Below, piece after piece: positions 12,762 through 25,589 of a stretch of DNA of 64,000 nt. The stretch comes from Circinella minor (Eukaryota; Mucoromycota; Mucoromycetes; Mucorales; Lichtheimiaceae): NCBI GenBank assembly GCA_016758965.1, contig JAEPRB010000090.1, positions 79,901-143,900 on the forward strand, written 5' to 3'. A model generated the notes under the pieces. The model was given only the letters and a program-made list of their open reading frames with translations, was not told the origin of the DNA and searched no databases. How positions within the stretch are numbered: the stretch's first letter is position 1; each line of letters starts with the position of its first letter. Both the position numbers and the translations under genes were made by a program.

Positions 12762-13952
12762 AATAATATAATTTTAATAAGTAGCATATACTACATCAAA
12801 TATAATTACGTATCTCGACTAAAATGAAAGCAATAACCAGTAAAAAATATAATATGTTAAATTTAGTCTATTAATATTTATTCTTATATTGTTATTATTT
12901 CAATAAGTCCCTTCACCATGCTGGGTATACACTGTGAGACACAGACAAAATATTAAGAGAAAATGCAATAAGAAAAAAAGAAGAGTAAGTTGTTAAATTT
13001 TATCCAATTTAATTCAGCCAAACGATTTTTTTTCATTCAAGTAAATCTATCTGTTTTATTTTTCATGTTCTCGTTTAAGTGTACTTTGCTAATTTACCTA
13101 GAATATATATCTGAATAGATTTTGATCATTTTTTTTAATAAAGTTTGGATCAAAAACATACGTACCAAAAAGAAAAGTAATAGTAAATGAGTACTATTTA
13201 TAGTCGTTCTGTTTTTTTTATACATATAAAAATAAAAGAGTAATAATATGAAGAAAAAAGATTAATAATGGCGCACTATTATAAGTAACCATTTTTATGT
13301 ATTATGCAGCAATTGATAAAAAAAAGTCTTGAGAAACCTATTATTTTTACTGAGAAATAGTGATTATATGCGGATTATGAAAGATATACGTACAAAAAAA
13401 AACATACAAACTTGGAGTCGTTGTATTATATTGAAGACAATGAGACACTGTGATAAATGATAATTATATAGTCCATCCATGATGTGTGTAGTAAAAATAA
13501 CGAAACCTGTTTCTTTTTTCATAAAAATTATCATTAATAAATGTTTCAGTAACTACAAGGATTTTTTTTTTATCCATCAAGGGGTTCATTAAATGGTTTC
13601 CTAGTAACTGTTGTTCCTGTGAGCACTCTTTTTTTTTTCATGCATAATAACTCAGGTTGGTTGTCGCCAAGGTGTAATGATGGTTATTATTCCTACTAGC
13701 CGAAATATCCAGCCACGTTCAGCGCAGCGCCTTCGGGCAACTGACCTTAATTGATCATTCTAAAAATAGTGCACAACCTTCATAGTAAACTTGCTTTAAA
13801 CGTAAACAACCCAGACCTTTTTTTATTTTCTTTTTTATAATTTGCTTCCCTACTTCTCTTTTCTTTCTCTCTCTCTCTCACACACACACACATATATATA
13901 ATCTATACAATTCTCATACTCTAACCTTTCCTTTTTTATATACGTAACAACA
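12762..13952. other. intergenic, 5' flank of SEC9
   Basis: No gene seen. The last 100 bases before the SEC9 start are pyrimidine-rich, with CT and CA dinucleotide runs (about 13855-13900), consistent with a promoter/5' UTR. A slightly GC-richer patch at 13690-13750 is not a tRNA. Confidence 0.4.
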
Positions 13953-15156
13953 ATGGGTTTTTTCTCGAGATCAAAAAAAGATAAGGGTTCACCTTCCATC
14001 TCTTCCGAATCAACCAATCCTTTTGAATCAGACGGTGCAAGTACTGCAGGTTATTCTACACAATCTACAGCTCCTCCTTCATATAAAAGTACACCTTCTC
14101 AAGATTATGCTTCACCTCAACAAGGAAGTGGTGGTCGTTATGGTACTCGACGTGATGACCAATATGAAGCTGAACAACGAAATGAATTATTTGCTGGTGC
14201 TAGTGATCGTCGTGTTCCTCCTTCACAACGCTATGGTGGTTATGATGACGAAGAACAAGATGAAGGTCGTGATGCTTATGGAAGAAATAACCGTTATGCA
14301 GATGAAGAAGACGAAGAAGTCGGTCAAATTAAATCACAAATTCGAAATGTCAAACAAGATTCTTTGGAAAGTACTCGTAGAGCACTTCAAAAACTTAATG
14401 AAACTGAAGCATCAGCAGCTAATACCATGAATATGCTTGGTCAACAATCTTGTAAGTTTAACAATGAGGTGGGAGGATGGGGGGTTATAATATATATATA
14501 TATATATATATCTGTTAATGTGTATGTGTGTGCGGGATAGATATTAGCTGTTTTTTTTTTTTGAAGAATAATAATTAATTAACTTAATAAATTGAATTAA
14601 AATAAAAATAGCTCAACTTGCCAATGTGGATCGAAACCTTGATTTATCCAAGGCATACTCTGATCGAGCTTCGAACCAAGCCAATGAATTACAACAATTG
14701 AATCGATCTATTTTTATTCCTGTTGTCAAGAATCCATTTAACAAAAGTAAACGTCAACAACGAGAAATTGAAAGTCTTCAAAGAGATCAACGAGAACATA
14801 TGGAAGAACGTGATCGTATTCGTCAATATGAATATGAATCCAATGCTCGTATTGAACAAGCACAACGTCGAAATGATCGTGTTTCGGCAAATGCAGGATA
14901 CCGCCGTGGTCGTTCTGAGGCCGATAAACGAAGATACCAATTTGAAGCAGATTCTGAAGATGATGCTGTTGAAGATGAAATTGATGAAAACTTGGATTTA
15001 CTTGGAGGTGCTACTTCACGTTTGAAGAACATGGCTTTGACCATGAACGAAGAATTGGATAGTCAAAATAAACAATTGGATAAGGTTAACAAAAAGGTTG
15101 ATCCACTTTCTGAGAAATTGGTTTCTACTACTCACAGACTTAACAAAACAAGATAA
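13953..15156 (+). CDS. SEC9: t-SNARE Sec9 / SNAP-25 family
   Basis: Plasma-membrane Qbc SNARE that pairs with a syntaxin (Sso) and an R-SNARE (Snc) to fuse exocytic vesicles. Two exons (13953-14451, 14612-15156) give 347 residues. The N-terminal third is Ser/Gly/Asp-rich and disordered, with one NPF tripeptide; a second NPF lies in the linker (VKNPFNKSK). Two coiled-coil SNARE motifs follow, the Qb helix around residues 130-190 (zero-layer Gln probably Q165, in LGQQSSQL) and the Qc helix at the C-terminus (zero-layer Gln probably Q318, in LDSQNKQLDKV). There is no cysteine cluster for palmitoylation and no membrane segment, as in yeast Sec9. The intron falls close to the Qb zero layer. The start is the first ATG after a CT-rich leader. 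Confidence 0.93.
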
Positions 15157-15601
15157 ACAAACATATTTTTTTTTTACATATCCATTCATTCATCTACCTT
15201 GTCTTTTCTTTTCACTTTTATCACATCATTTTGATTTTAAATCATAAATAAAAAACAAAATATCATGGTTTTATATAATATAATTTAAATAAATAAACGT
15301 TGTAATATCATCAAGTTAAAAAAAAAAAAGCAAGTTATTATTTTTCTTTTTGTAGTTGAAACTATTTTATAAAGACTAAAAAAAAAAAAGAGAGAGAGAA
15401 AAGGTTTTTTACTGTACACAAATTAAATAATAATAATAAAAAAGGGGATAGGTGTTAGGACAAAGGGGAGATACGTTGCTGTTGAATAGAAATAAGGAAG
15501 AAATTACAAAAAAAAAAAAAAAAATACAAAAAATAATAGAAATAAAAATATATATGCGAAAAATAAAAGTTTAAGAATAAAAGGGGGAGGTAGGAGAGAC
15601 A
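15157..15601. other. convergent 3' intergenic region
   Basis: Gap between the convergent SEC9 and coiled-coil genes. It holds A-runs, a short GAGAGA tract near 15390 and AATAAA-like signals serving both strands (15245 region for SEC9). No gene. Confidence 0.5.
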
Positions 15602-16058
15602 TTAATGTGCGGTCATGTTATTGGGATTCCAGTTGGTATGGTTATTATTTTGAGCTTTAATAGTAGAATCAGGACCTTCTAAACGACGTAATGCTTCAAG
15701 ATAAGGATCATGTTCTTCTTCAAACATGTCATCCTTCATATAGTTACTATACATAGCTTCAAAATTATTATGATTCATTGAAGGAGGTCGATCCTTTTTT
15801 TGCTTTTGACTAAGATCATTATTACTGCCATTGCCATAGTAATCTGCTGCTGTAGAAGAAGACCATGAAGTGACAGAAGAAACTATGGATTCTTCATGGA
15901 AAGAACTAATAGAGCCACGTGCTGAGGATTTGGATGGTGAAGTAGCGCTAGTAGGAGGTACCGGAGGTAATGGTTCACGTGGAGGTGCACTGGGAGGAGG
16001 TGTATTTCTACCATCTACAATAGGACTTTGTCTTTGTTGTTGATAATAAGGATAATAG

Positions 16059-16092
<34 letters not shown>

Positions 16093-17482
16093 CAGGTCGA
16101 GCAAGTTCAGCTAAAATATCAAATGAAGAAGTACCCGGACGACTTGCACCAAGTTTTACTTTTTTAAGTATATCTTCACGTTCATTAAGTAATTGCGTTA
16201 ATAATGTCCGTTTATCTTCCAATTCTACCCTTTGAGATTCTACTTGTTCCCGTAAAGCACGTTCTAAACTATTGTTGTTGCTACTATTTTCCAGAGTTGG
16301 ACTAGCCAAACTAGCATTACGTGGTGGACGAGATGCTAGCTTGGGTGCAGTCGTTGGAGAAATAACAAGCTTCGATTCAAGCGTAGTAATTAATTCTTCT
16401 TGTTTTTTTAAAACTTCTTGTAAAGTTTTAGTACGTAATCTTTCTTGTTCTAATTCAGATAGATAATGCTGTACTGCAATTTTAGTCCCTTGATCTGCGG
16501 CCCGGAGTTGTTCTGTAAGAAAAGCGATCTTTTCTTCTGGAGGAGCATTTTCATTATCGCTGTATCGAATACTGCCTTGTTCTAATTTAGAACGTTGTTC
16601 GCTAAATGAAGAATTTTCACCACATTCTTCTTCATCATCATCATCATCATCTTCATAAGCATCAAGAAGATCATGCATGAATTCACTATTACCATCTTCT
16701 TCATCTTGTTGTTGTTCGTCGTTGTTATTGTATTCGTTTCCATTATGTTGTTGTTGCTGTTGTTTATCTTGTTGACCAAAAATTCCTGATAGTCTATCTT
16801 GAAATACTGGAGAAATAGGTGTATTTATTTGACCTTGACGTTCACGAAACATACGTAATTCTTGTTCTAAACCATCTCGTTCTTCAGAAACTTGTTCCAA
16901 TTTTTGTGCAAGATATTCAACTCGAATTTCATAATCGCGAACTTTAGTAGCATCTGCTTCATATGTAGCAATTTGATCTTTCAAGGTGTTAAGTTCTTCT
17001 TCAGCTGCTTCAGCCTTTTCAACGGATTCTTGGTAAAGTATAGAAAGTTCTTGTGATAAATTATCAATTTGTGTTCGAGTTAAACCGCTTTTTATTGTTG
17101 TCTTTGTTGTATTCATTGACTTTGGTGCGGAAATAGGTTTAGTAGGTACCGAACGAATGTTCGGAAGATCATTATTATTAGTAGACGTTGATTTTAAGAT
17201 ATTATTAATATTGTTTTTTGTCGGGCTATTAGGTGATTTTGGTGATGGAGGTCGTGGACGTGTAGGAAGTGTTGTATTTTCATTGCCAAATTTACTTAAT
17301 AACGAAGCAACACCATTACCACCACCTGTACGAATACGATTTAATTCTTTAATAGCTGCTTCGGTAGTCGGTTTATTATTATTTGATAACGTTGAAATAG
17401 GTTGTGATTGTTGTTGTTGTGGTTGTTGGTCCAACCGTTCATCACTATTATTTAAGAAAGCAACAGCCGATAACACACTCAT
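15602..17482 (-). CDS. coiled-coil protein, function unknown
   Basis: A single uninterrupted frame of 626 residues. I do not recognise a named family. Visible parts: Gln/Asn/Thr-rich N-terminus; a strong coiled coil around residues 135-220 (QIDNLSQELSILYQESVEKA onward); an acidic Asp/Glu stretch near 270-295; a second coiled coil around 310-370 and a third around 400-450 with LLNEREDILKKVKLG; then a poly-Gln run and a Pro/Ser-rich tail (PPPSAPPREPLPPVPP, SH3-ligand-like), ending with an EEEHDPYLEALRRLEGP segment. Heptad-rich scaffold architecture suggests a cytoskeletal or polarity role, but that is inference. Absence of introns stands out among its neighbours. The start at 17482 is the first ATG after a stop-rich leader. 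Confidence 0.8.
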
Positions 17483-18155
17483 GATTTTAACTGATTAAAA
17501 TTAAAAAAAAATTGAGGTGTCAAAAATAATAACACTTTTTTCTGTTTTTATCGGTGTCGTTTTCCCGTTTGTCAAGAAAAATTATAGTTCTTTTTTTTTT
17601 CTGTTCCCCAAAACTTTATAGAAAAAAAAAATAAAGGTATCCAAAAATAAAATATTACACTTAAAGGTGTATAAATGTTTTATGACGATCAGGGGGGGGG
17701 GAGTTGAAAGGGAAAAGAACAAAAAAAAAAAAAAAAAAAAAAACGAGAGAGAAAAGAATATGAAGAGGGAAGCGGAGAGAAAGTTTAAAAAAGCGTCGGG
17801 TGTTTTTTATTTTGAATTGAATTAAAAAATCAGCCAATGAGTAAAAGGGTTTATTTATTTAAAGCTCGTGCGCTTTTGAAGACCTTAATCAAAAAAGGTA
17901 AGTTCAAGCGTGTTGAGTGACCTTGATTATTTTGTATTAACGTGGTAAATAATCAATCTTACACAACAGTTTACACTAATATTATTTAATATATTGTTTC
18001 TATTATTATTATTATATAAGAATTGTTATATTTCTATCCAAAAATATGGATGAATTATATATATTTACACCGAAAAATAACGTTTGACAAGTAGAAAAAA
18101 AAAAGATCTTCATTCATTTAAAAGCATTATAAAAAATTACAACTGTTTTTTTTTT
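17483..18155. other. intergenic: promoter of the coiled-coil gene and 3' end of MED16
   Basis: No coding signal. Contains G-run (17690-17701), A-run (17719-17743) and T-run tracts, typical of nucleosome-depleted fungal promoters. Confidence 0.4.
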
Positions 18156-19387
18156 TTAAGTAAATGATGATCTACTTTGTCGAAATGGAATACTAGTAAA
18201 TAAACCACCACAAACACATCGTCGACCTAAACTACGATACCATAATGCATATGAACATGGATCTGATTCATTTATTCCAGGGATCGCATATTGTTGACAT
18301 CGTACACAACACCATACATGTTTTGCAGTAGAAGGTATCCTTCGTTTTTGTATCACATCAATCATATCATCAGTATCGCGTTCTAGGTATATTGCTGGCT
18401 GAGCACATTTCTCAGCAAAGTCATTAGTGATTTTTCGTAACTTGTCTATTTTATCAGATGGTAATCTCGAATGAAGTAATAAATCCCAACAATTTTGTTG
18501 CTCTAAATATTAATGCCAAAAAAAAAAATTAAGTCTTTCTTTCATTTACTTATTCAACTTTATCATAGAAAGTCAGGTCAAATATGAAAAGATATATATA
18601 TACCTTTATCATAATCATCAGCATCACCTAATGCTTTTAAGAATGCTAACATATCCTGTAAAGTGACTGGCTCGTTTTTAAGAACATTGCTAGCATACTG
18701 TTGTAATAATGGTGTTGATTCAGGATGACGTTTAAGTTCATAAGAAGAGGATCGAGTAAAACGTATAAATTCATTCACCATGATTAATATTTTACATAAT
18801 GCTAATCTTGATTCTTTGTGATAAAGTAATATCGCATGAGAAGAACGTGCGGAAATATCAGCGAATTCTAATAAATATAAGTTTTTATTTTTTTATTTTA
18901 ATACATCTTTTATATTATATATTTTAGAAAAGAAATACAATTTTTCTTACTTGAATTTTTTGGTCGTTTACAATTGAATAATGTGTTCCATTTACGTAAA
19001 ATCCATCGTACAAAATCCAATGTCCATGTAGTTAATGATATTAATGACCATAAACTATCTATAAATGATCATCAAAAAGTAAAAAAAAAAAAGTTAAACT
19101 TTTGTTCCTTTATCATAACAATTTGAATTAGATATCTTTACCTGCTTCAAATTCTAAACTTTGTCCTTCTTCTGAAATTTTCAAGTCATCTATAATAACA
19201 CTGTTAATATTGACGAAACATATTCTTCATTATTTTATATAAGATCATACCTAGTACTTTTGTTATGGTTGTAAAATCTGATTTACAACTACCAATAAAA
19301 CATTCAAGAATAACAGGTAATTGAATTGCTTTACTTAAATTAACATATTGAATATTTGTAGAAGATAATCGTCTATACAAAAGATAA

Positions 19388-19418
<31 letters not shown>

Positions 19419-21896
19419 TGATCAGATATATATGTAAAGATTACTTAAATAATAATAATATTGATTTTTACCTGCAAGTTCCTAAAGCTAAACCATAAGC
19501 TCTACCTCGTTGTGGTAAATTCCAATCACGTATTCCAGAAAGTCCATCAGGTTGTGGAGATATCAAAATATCATTTACATGATTATGATTACAAAAGACT
19601 TGATAAGTCATCATTGCATTACTAATAATTTCTTCAGCAGTATTCTCTATGTTTATTATTGTTATTAAATATTTCAAATATATTATAAATATATATATAT
19701 ATATATAATTACCTTTTACATTAGGTAATTGACTTAATCTTACTAATTCGGAAATCAAATCCAAATCATCGGATTGATTAAGTAATGTAAGTTTTAATAA
19801 TTTACTAATCATTGATAATTCACCTGATAAAAAATAAATAAAAAAAAAAAAGTTTAGTAACTATTTTCATAATTACGTCATATAACTAGTACCTGAATTA
19901 TTATTTTCTTGATCTGTATTTGTTACACGCATAACTGCTAATCTTCCAGAATAAAGTAAACAAATAACATGTGTTTCATTTGGAGACATAGTTAATCCAG
20001 CAACTGCATCTAAGTCATTACTTTGATTATATTTATGTGGACCCCCTGCTTTCCAAAAATTGGGACCAATGGATTGTTCTACTTTTCCCATATTCGATTG
20101 ACTACGTGCCATTCCTGGATAGATATCATCACGAAATTCAATATGAACACTACCATCCGATAAACCAAGTACAAGTCCACCATATCGAGTATTTGAAATA
20201 CATGTAATGAAATGATCGGGTATAGTGAATCCAGAAATAAAATCCAAACACTGTTTCTCAAACACATTATTAAAATACATGAGCACATATAAATTATCAT
20301 ATCAATAATAATAATAATAATAATAATAAGAGTAACTCACCAATTGTTCAGATACCATGACAGTCCCACTAAAGTTTTCACTTGCAATTGCATCACCAGG
20401 TATTTTAATTGTTTTATGCTGTAAACCCCATTTACCAAAATATCCATTTCCACCTATAAAAAAAGATTAATTACTTTCTTTTCTTTTCATACTCAATGAC
20501 CTCATCTTTTAATAACAATAACTTACTATTTGAATCAGCAAATGCTACAGCAAGTTCAATACTAGAATATTTTCGTGTCAATAATATTTGTGATACACCA
20601 AATGATCCATTTGCAAAATCACCAATAGAAGATTGTAAAATGCGTGCACTCAAATTAAGTTTAGTAATAGATTGACAATGAATAGCTCCTTCATTGACAC
20701 GTCCAGGAAATCGTATTCTTATTTTATATAAATGAATGACATTTGGTTTTGTATTTGCTTGTTGTGCTGCAAGTAACAAACTACCATCTAATAAAAACCA
20801 ACAATGAAAATACTTATTATTATTATTCTTGTTCAATGAATTAAAAAAGATATGTTCTTTTTTTTTTTTTTTACCATTATCAAATGTCAAAGATGCATGT
20901 GATATCCGATACCATTGTCCTGAATTAGCCAAATTCATGCCAAAACAACCAATATCTGCACGACCTAAACCCATATGTCCAGTATGTGGTAATGATGATG
21001 AAAATTGTGAAAATATTTTATCACCTTGTTGAAAATGAACACTGATTTCACCATGAACTGTTACTACAACAAGAGCAAGATAACCATAAGGATTACGTGG
21101 ACCTATAAATGGTTCTCTAATAAACTTTTCTTGTGGTTGATCTGCTAATGGTATATCATACTAATATATCCAACAATAATGATTATTATTATTATTATTA
21201 TTATTGATCCAAAAATAATAAAAAAAAAGGAGAACTCACCAATCGATCAGTATTTAGCCATAATAAAGCTGCTGGTGATTGATGTAAATCACTACTGTAT
21301 GCCATAGACCAATTATCCGAAGAATTCTATATGCATATAAATATATATATATATTCCTTTTGTTCGTTAGTTACTCATAATGATTTTAATATTAGACAAA
21401 ATAATAAAACACATACGCCTAAATTCCAAAGAGCTAATTTTCCAGTTTCATCTACTGATGCAAGTGTAGTTCCTTTTTGATTCCATACGAGATGTGTAAT
21501 TGTATGTTGGTCATGATATTTTTCTGCTAATCGTATGGGTGTTTTGTTCAAAATAGTTTTATTATTAATGTTGTTGTTAGCTTTTGTTATCGTTCCTGGT
21601 AAAGTAGTATTATTATTACTGGTAGGTGATATCGATGAATTTGTATCAGTAGTAGTAGTAGTAGGTAGATCAAGAGTGTAATGATCACCCGTTAAAGCAT
21701 GAATTCCTGGCCCATTAGGTTTTGGAGGTGTTGTAATAACTACACTATGTATAGAAGTGCATATATGTTGTGGTGCCTGACGATGTAATAAGTTGGATAA
21801 AATACATTTTACTGGGTATCGTGCAATAGAATCGGTTTTTGAAGTTGTTGTTGGTTCCACGCGTCTACGTTTTTTCGGATTCATTTCAACCACCAT
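18156..21896 (-). CDS. MED16: Mediator complex subunit 16 (Med16/Sin4)
   Basis: Tail-module subunit of Mediator, bridging activators to RNA polymerase II in the nucleus. Thirteen exons (21896-21417, 21326-21240, 21160-20875, 20787-20527, 20453-20341, 20256-19893, 19823-19713, 19646-19472, 19372-19251, 19189-19142, 19058-18951, 18867-18604, 18502-18156) join in frame to about 921 residues. A basic nuclear signal (PKKRRR) is at the N-terminus. A WD40-like beta-propeller half follows (TLASVDETGKLALWNL; NPYGYLALVVVTVHGEISVHF; ARSQSNMGKVE), then a helical half, and a C-terminal Cys cluster WCCVRC...RRCVCGGLF typical of Med16. Exon 6 has two usable in-frame acceptors (20256 or 20250). It lies head to head with the CHZ1-like gene, 436 bases apart. 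The family assignment rests on this combination and is fairly strong. Confidence 0.87.
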
Positions 21897-22332
21897 TTTT
21901 GTTAAAAAAAAAACAAATGGGGCGTGCTTAAATTTAGAAAAACGGAGGAAGAAAAAGAAGGAGGAGGAAGAAGAAATAGACACAAAAGATTATATAAATC
22001 AAAAAAAATATACACACAGACACACACACAACAATATACGAAATAGAACGAAAAAAAAAATGTATATATATTCAAAAAGGTCAAGGGCTCAGTAGTAATA
22101 AGAAGGGAAGTTATGTGTGTGTGTGTGTGACTTATAAATGACCTTAAAACCTTTTGGACACTACAAAATGTTCCTGATAGGAAAAAAAAAATTGTGTAGC
22201 CAAAAAAAAAAAAAAAAAAAGTCGTCGCGTTTTTTTCCTTTGTCGTCCTCCTTTTTTTTTTTTTTTTTTTTATTGTTCAAACTTTCTCTTTTTTTTTATT
22301 TTTTTTATTTTTCAAACTTAACTCTTATAACA
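21897..22332. promoter_or_regulatory. divergent promoter between MED16 and the CHZ1-like gene
   Basis: 436 bases separate two divergent start codons. The interval has long A/T homopolymers (22200-22219 A-run, 22250-22272 T-run) and short CA and GT dinucleotide runs (22012-22030, 22114-22129). Poly(dA:dT) tracts commonly exclude nucleosomes, so shared regulation is plausible; this is inference. Confidence 0.45.
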
Positions 22333-23160
22333 ATGTCTGATATGCGATCAAAGTTACAAGCTCTTGCTAACAAGAGACGTAATGAGAATAGTGAATCACC
22401 AAGACCAAAGAAAGCAAAGACTACCGCTACTACTAAAACTGAAAGGTTATTATTATTATTATTATTATTATTTCGCTTATCTTTCTCTCCCTTTTTTTAT
22501 ATGATTACTTTTTGACACGAAAAATTTTGTCTTTTTTTTTTTATCTCTATCAAATCAGTTCCAGACCTACTGTATCAAAAAATCGCAGTCGACCTACTAA
22601 AAAAGATCCATTTGTTGTGGATTCAGAAGAAGAAGAAGAAGAAGATATAGATGAAAGTGATGGTAAAGAAAGATTTATTATAAAAGAAAAAGTTTATTAC
22701 AGGTTACATAATTTACGTCTATATACTTAATATCAATTTATATATTGCAAAAAAAAAAATAGAAGATGAAGAAGACGAAGAAGAGGATGATGTAGCCTCA
22801 TCGGATGAAGATATTAAAAAGAAAAAGAAGAAATCTGTTAGAAAGGAACAAATTAAAAAGAAGACTAGCTCAAGTAGTAGTAGTAGTAGTAGTAGTAACA
22901 AGAAACTAAAGCCTAAGAAAGGTAGTGATGACGAAGCCTCTGGTGCGGAAGACAAAAGTGATATTTCAGGTAATAAAACAAACTACTTGTAGGAACCAAT
23001 AAACTCATACTAATACACATGTGCACATATTAATATATATAATATAGAGGATGAATTGGAAGCATTAGATACATCTGTTATTATTCCAGGTGGCCGAAGG
23101 ACACGCGGTAGAAAGATTGATTACCGTCAATTCGGTCAAGATCCTGTAGATGAAGAATAA
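22333..23160 (+). CDS. CHZ-domain histone chaperone (Chz1-like, H2A.Z-H2B)
   Basis: Four exons (22333-22445, 22559-22662, 22763-22969, 23048-23160) give a 178-residue, very hydrophilic nuclear protein. Order: basic N-terminus with PRPKKAK; acidic run SEEEEEEDIDES; second acidic run EDEEDEEEDD; Lys-rich and poly-Ser stretch; and a C-terminal CHZ-type motif with LDTSVIIPGGRRTRG followed by KIDYRQFG. In the Chz1 family this motif binds H2A.Z-H2B dimers for delivery to the SWR1 remodeller. The downstream alternative donor at about 22703 would create an immediate stop, so the 22662 donor is preferred. The motif match is from memory and the rest is low complexity, hence moderate confidence in function. 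Confidence 0.75.
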
Positions 23161-24275
23161 TTAATAAAATAATAATAATAATATTAACTAATGTATAAGG
23201 TTGTTATTTATAATAATGTTATAGACACAATATATTTATGTATGTACAAACAGAAGAGAACATTAAAACCTAAAAAAAAAATATCTCTTTATTACAAAGA
23301 GGGAGGAGGGATGGGGAAGAAAAAGGTTGATAGAGTAAACTGTCTCCATAGAAACAGCCAATGTTTTTTTAAGTCTTGATCTAAATCTTTTAAAATCTTT
23401 CTGTCAAGCTTTTGTTTTCTTCATCCGTTCACCTAATCTTTGATAGTTCATTGTCCTTTTGAGTTTTTTCATTACCTTTTATGCATATTTCGTGCAACGC
23501 ATTCCAAAAAAAAAAAATTAATTAATTTATTTTATCTTACTTGGAAGTTGAATTTAGCCACAAAAAATTAAAAAAAAAATTGGAACTTGGGGATGCATGG
23601 AAGTTGTGCCTTTAAAGCTTAGAAAGTGAGTTCATTCTAACCAAATTCAACCTATTCATCGCTAAAAGGCAGTGTGCTGGCAAATGATCTGAAGGAGAGA
23701 AAATAGTTTTTTTTTTAAAAAAAAGAAGTTTAAATCAATAAATATAGATGGCTGAACAAACTATTATTATTATAACTTTACAAATAATCCATTACTTGAA
23801 CATTCACTGTACGTACGTAATTTTGATCTCGTATACTTATCATACTCCTTTTTACTGTACGTAGTCGCTTCTTATATTATATCATACGTAGATACTAACT
23901 TAATTTTTTTTAATAGTACTAATTACTCTTGTCAATTAAAGTTTATATGTCTGTTGTCAACACTAGTAGACCAATAAAAACTATACCTTTTTTTTTTATT
24001 TCGATTTCAACAAAATAAGATTTCCCAATCATTACTTTGTTGATAGTGTACGTAAAAAAAGCATAACTATAGTATCTCGTTTTCTATTTGGTATTGGACG
24101 TGGCGGGCATGTGTTACTGCAATTAAATGCAGAGGCACTTTATCGTTCAACCATAGATCGGTTTGTATAACATTTCAGTATGGAGGGGAAAGATTACCAC
24201 TATCACTACCACAAACAGTAATTGACTAACTTGAGGATCCTTTTGATAAGCTCCATAGAAAAGTGGATGACATAA
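23161..24275. other. intergenic, relic-rich
   Basis: No intact gene. An open, protein-like stretch at about 24065-24170 (containing FLFGIGRGGHVLLQLNAEAL, then TAA) sits just upstream of the CTU1 relic but does not resemble CTU1; it may be another fragment. TACGTA palindromes cluster near 23813-23890. Confidence 0.4.
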
Positions 24276-24645
24276 AACGTCTTACATATTATTCATTCAG
24301 GTGAAGCATTTGAAATTAAATCTGATATTAAAATGCCAACACACAAAACATGGGAACGATGTGGTTGTATGTCTTCAAATACAATTTGTAAAGCATGTAT
24401 GATGCTTGAAGGTTTAAATAAAGGTTTACCACAACTTGGTATTGGAAGAGAAACAACTCGAACGGTAAATATATAATTATATATTAGGAGATGAAAAAAA
24501 TTAGATAGTTAAGAAAAATAAACTTATTACGTATTATTATAATGATTTATAGCGTCGTCAATTATCAGATGCAACTAATAATGAAGAAACAGAACAACAA
24601 CAAACAACTCGTAAACCAGTACGTACCACATTTTTCAAAAATTGA
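24276..24645 (+). pseudogene. 3' fragment of CTU1/NCS6 (cytoplasmic tRNA 2-thiolation protein 1)
   Basis: Two exons (24276-24464 and 24553-24645, GTAAAT donor and TAG acceptor kept) encode the C-terminus of the Ncs6/Ctu1 thiolase: IIHSGEAFEIK, a zinc-knuckle region and MLEGLNKGLPQLGIGRE, then a short Gln/Thr-rich tail and TGA. Family members have CxRCGY followed by CKAC; here the first Cys of the knuckle is Trp (TWERCGC) and the Tyr is Cys, so a metal ligand is lost. In-frame stop TAA at 24273-24275 and nothing upstream matching the PP-loop ATPase domain: about four-fifths of the protein is missing. Intact intron signals point to a DNA-level duplication, not a processed copy. Confidence 0.78.
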
Positions 24646-25589
24646 ACGTGATACTACTACGTATTGCACCTATTAAACCACGAGATCCTCTCTTGTAAAT
24701 ATCCACCGCCTAAAGTCCCAACTCATATTTTAGACAATTCAACAAAATCAGAAAAGAAGGAGTTAAGTTGGTATGGTATGATAAACATAACAAATTGATA
24801 TAATTAATTCAAGTTAAAACTCTATCTCTTTTTATTTTTTATCTTTTTTAATATAATTCATGATAAAAACTATTTTTTTCTCATATATCTTTATTAATAA
24901 TAGTAGAAAAAGAATTGATAATGAAACCTTTATAATTAATAATATTGTAATAATACGTAATAAAAAAAGCATATGATAAAATATGAATTAGCATTCTATT
25001 GACAACAATTTTATCTTGTCTCATTCAATTGAAATTTAATAAGATAGTATAGATATAAACATATTTGGATTGAAAACAATTGTATGTACATATCAATACC
25101 ACTTCCATGATAAGTGAAAGGGGTTGGATATTGAACTATAGAGAAACAAACTATCGAACAATTAATTTACCCATCAAAACCCATATATAATTTTAATCAG
25201 TCTCCATGGAGATGATAACTTTTAAAGGTTTGAATTATATAACTTTGAGTAATATTTATTACCACCAAAGAAAAACATATGTTTAAACAACCCTTTCTAA
25301 AACAGTTTATATTTACTTTTGAAATCAATTTGTACTGCCAATCGCCACTTTTTGCGCTGGTGGGGATTTAGGTGTAAAAAGTGGGTCTCAACTATACAAA
25401 ATTTTAACTTCTTTTTATCAAAAGCAAAAAAAAAAATGATTACGTATATCATATAACCTTTTTTTATTTTTTTGGGGTAAATATAATAAAATAGTGTGTG
25501 TGGGGGGGGAAAGAGAAACAATTTTTTTTTACACAGAGTTGGATTGAAAAAAGGAGAATAAAATGTATTATTATTTTATAGGTACGTAT
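24646..25589. other. intergenic, very AT-rich
   Basis: No gene or repeat structure that I can support. Lies between the CTU1 fragment and the convergent small minus-strand gene. Confidence 0.4.

Noticed and set aside
13690..13750. Possible tRNA or structured RNA (GC-richer patch with GCCTTCGGGC)
   Set aside because: No A-box/B-box pair and no cloverleaf arms could be drawn.
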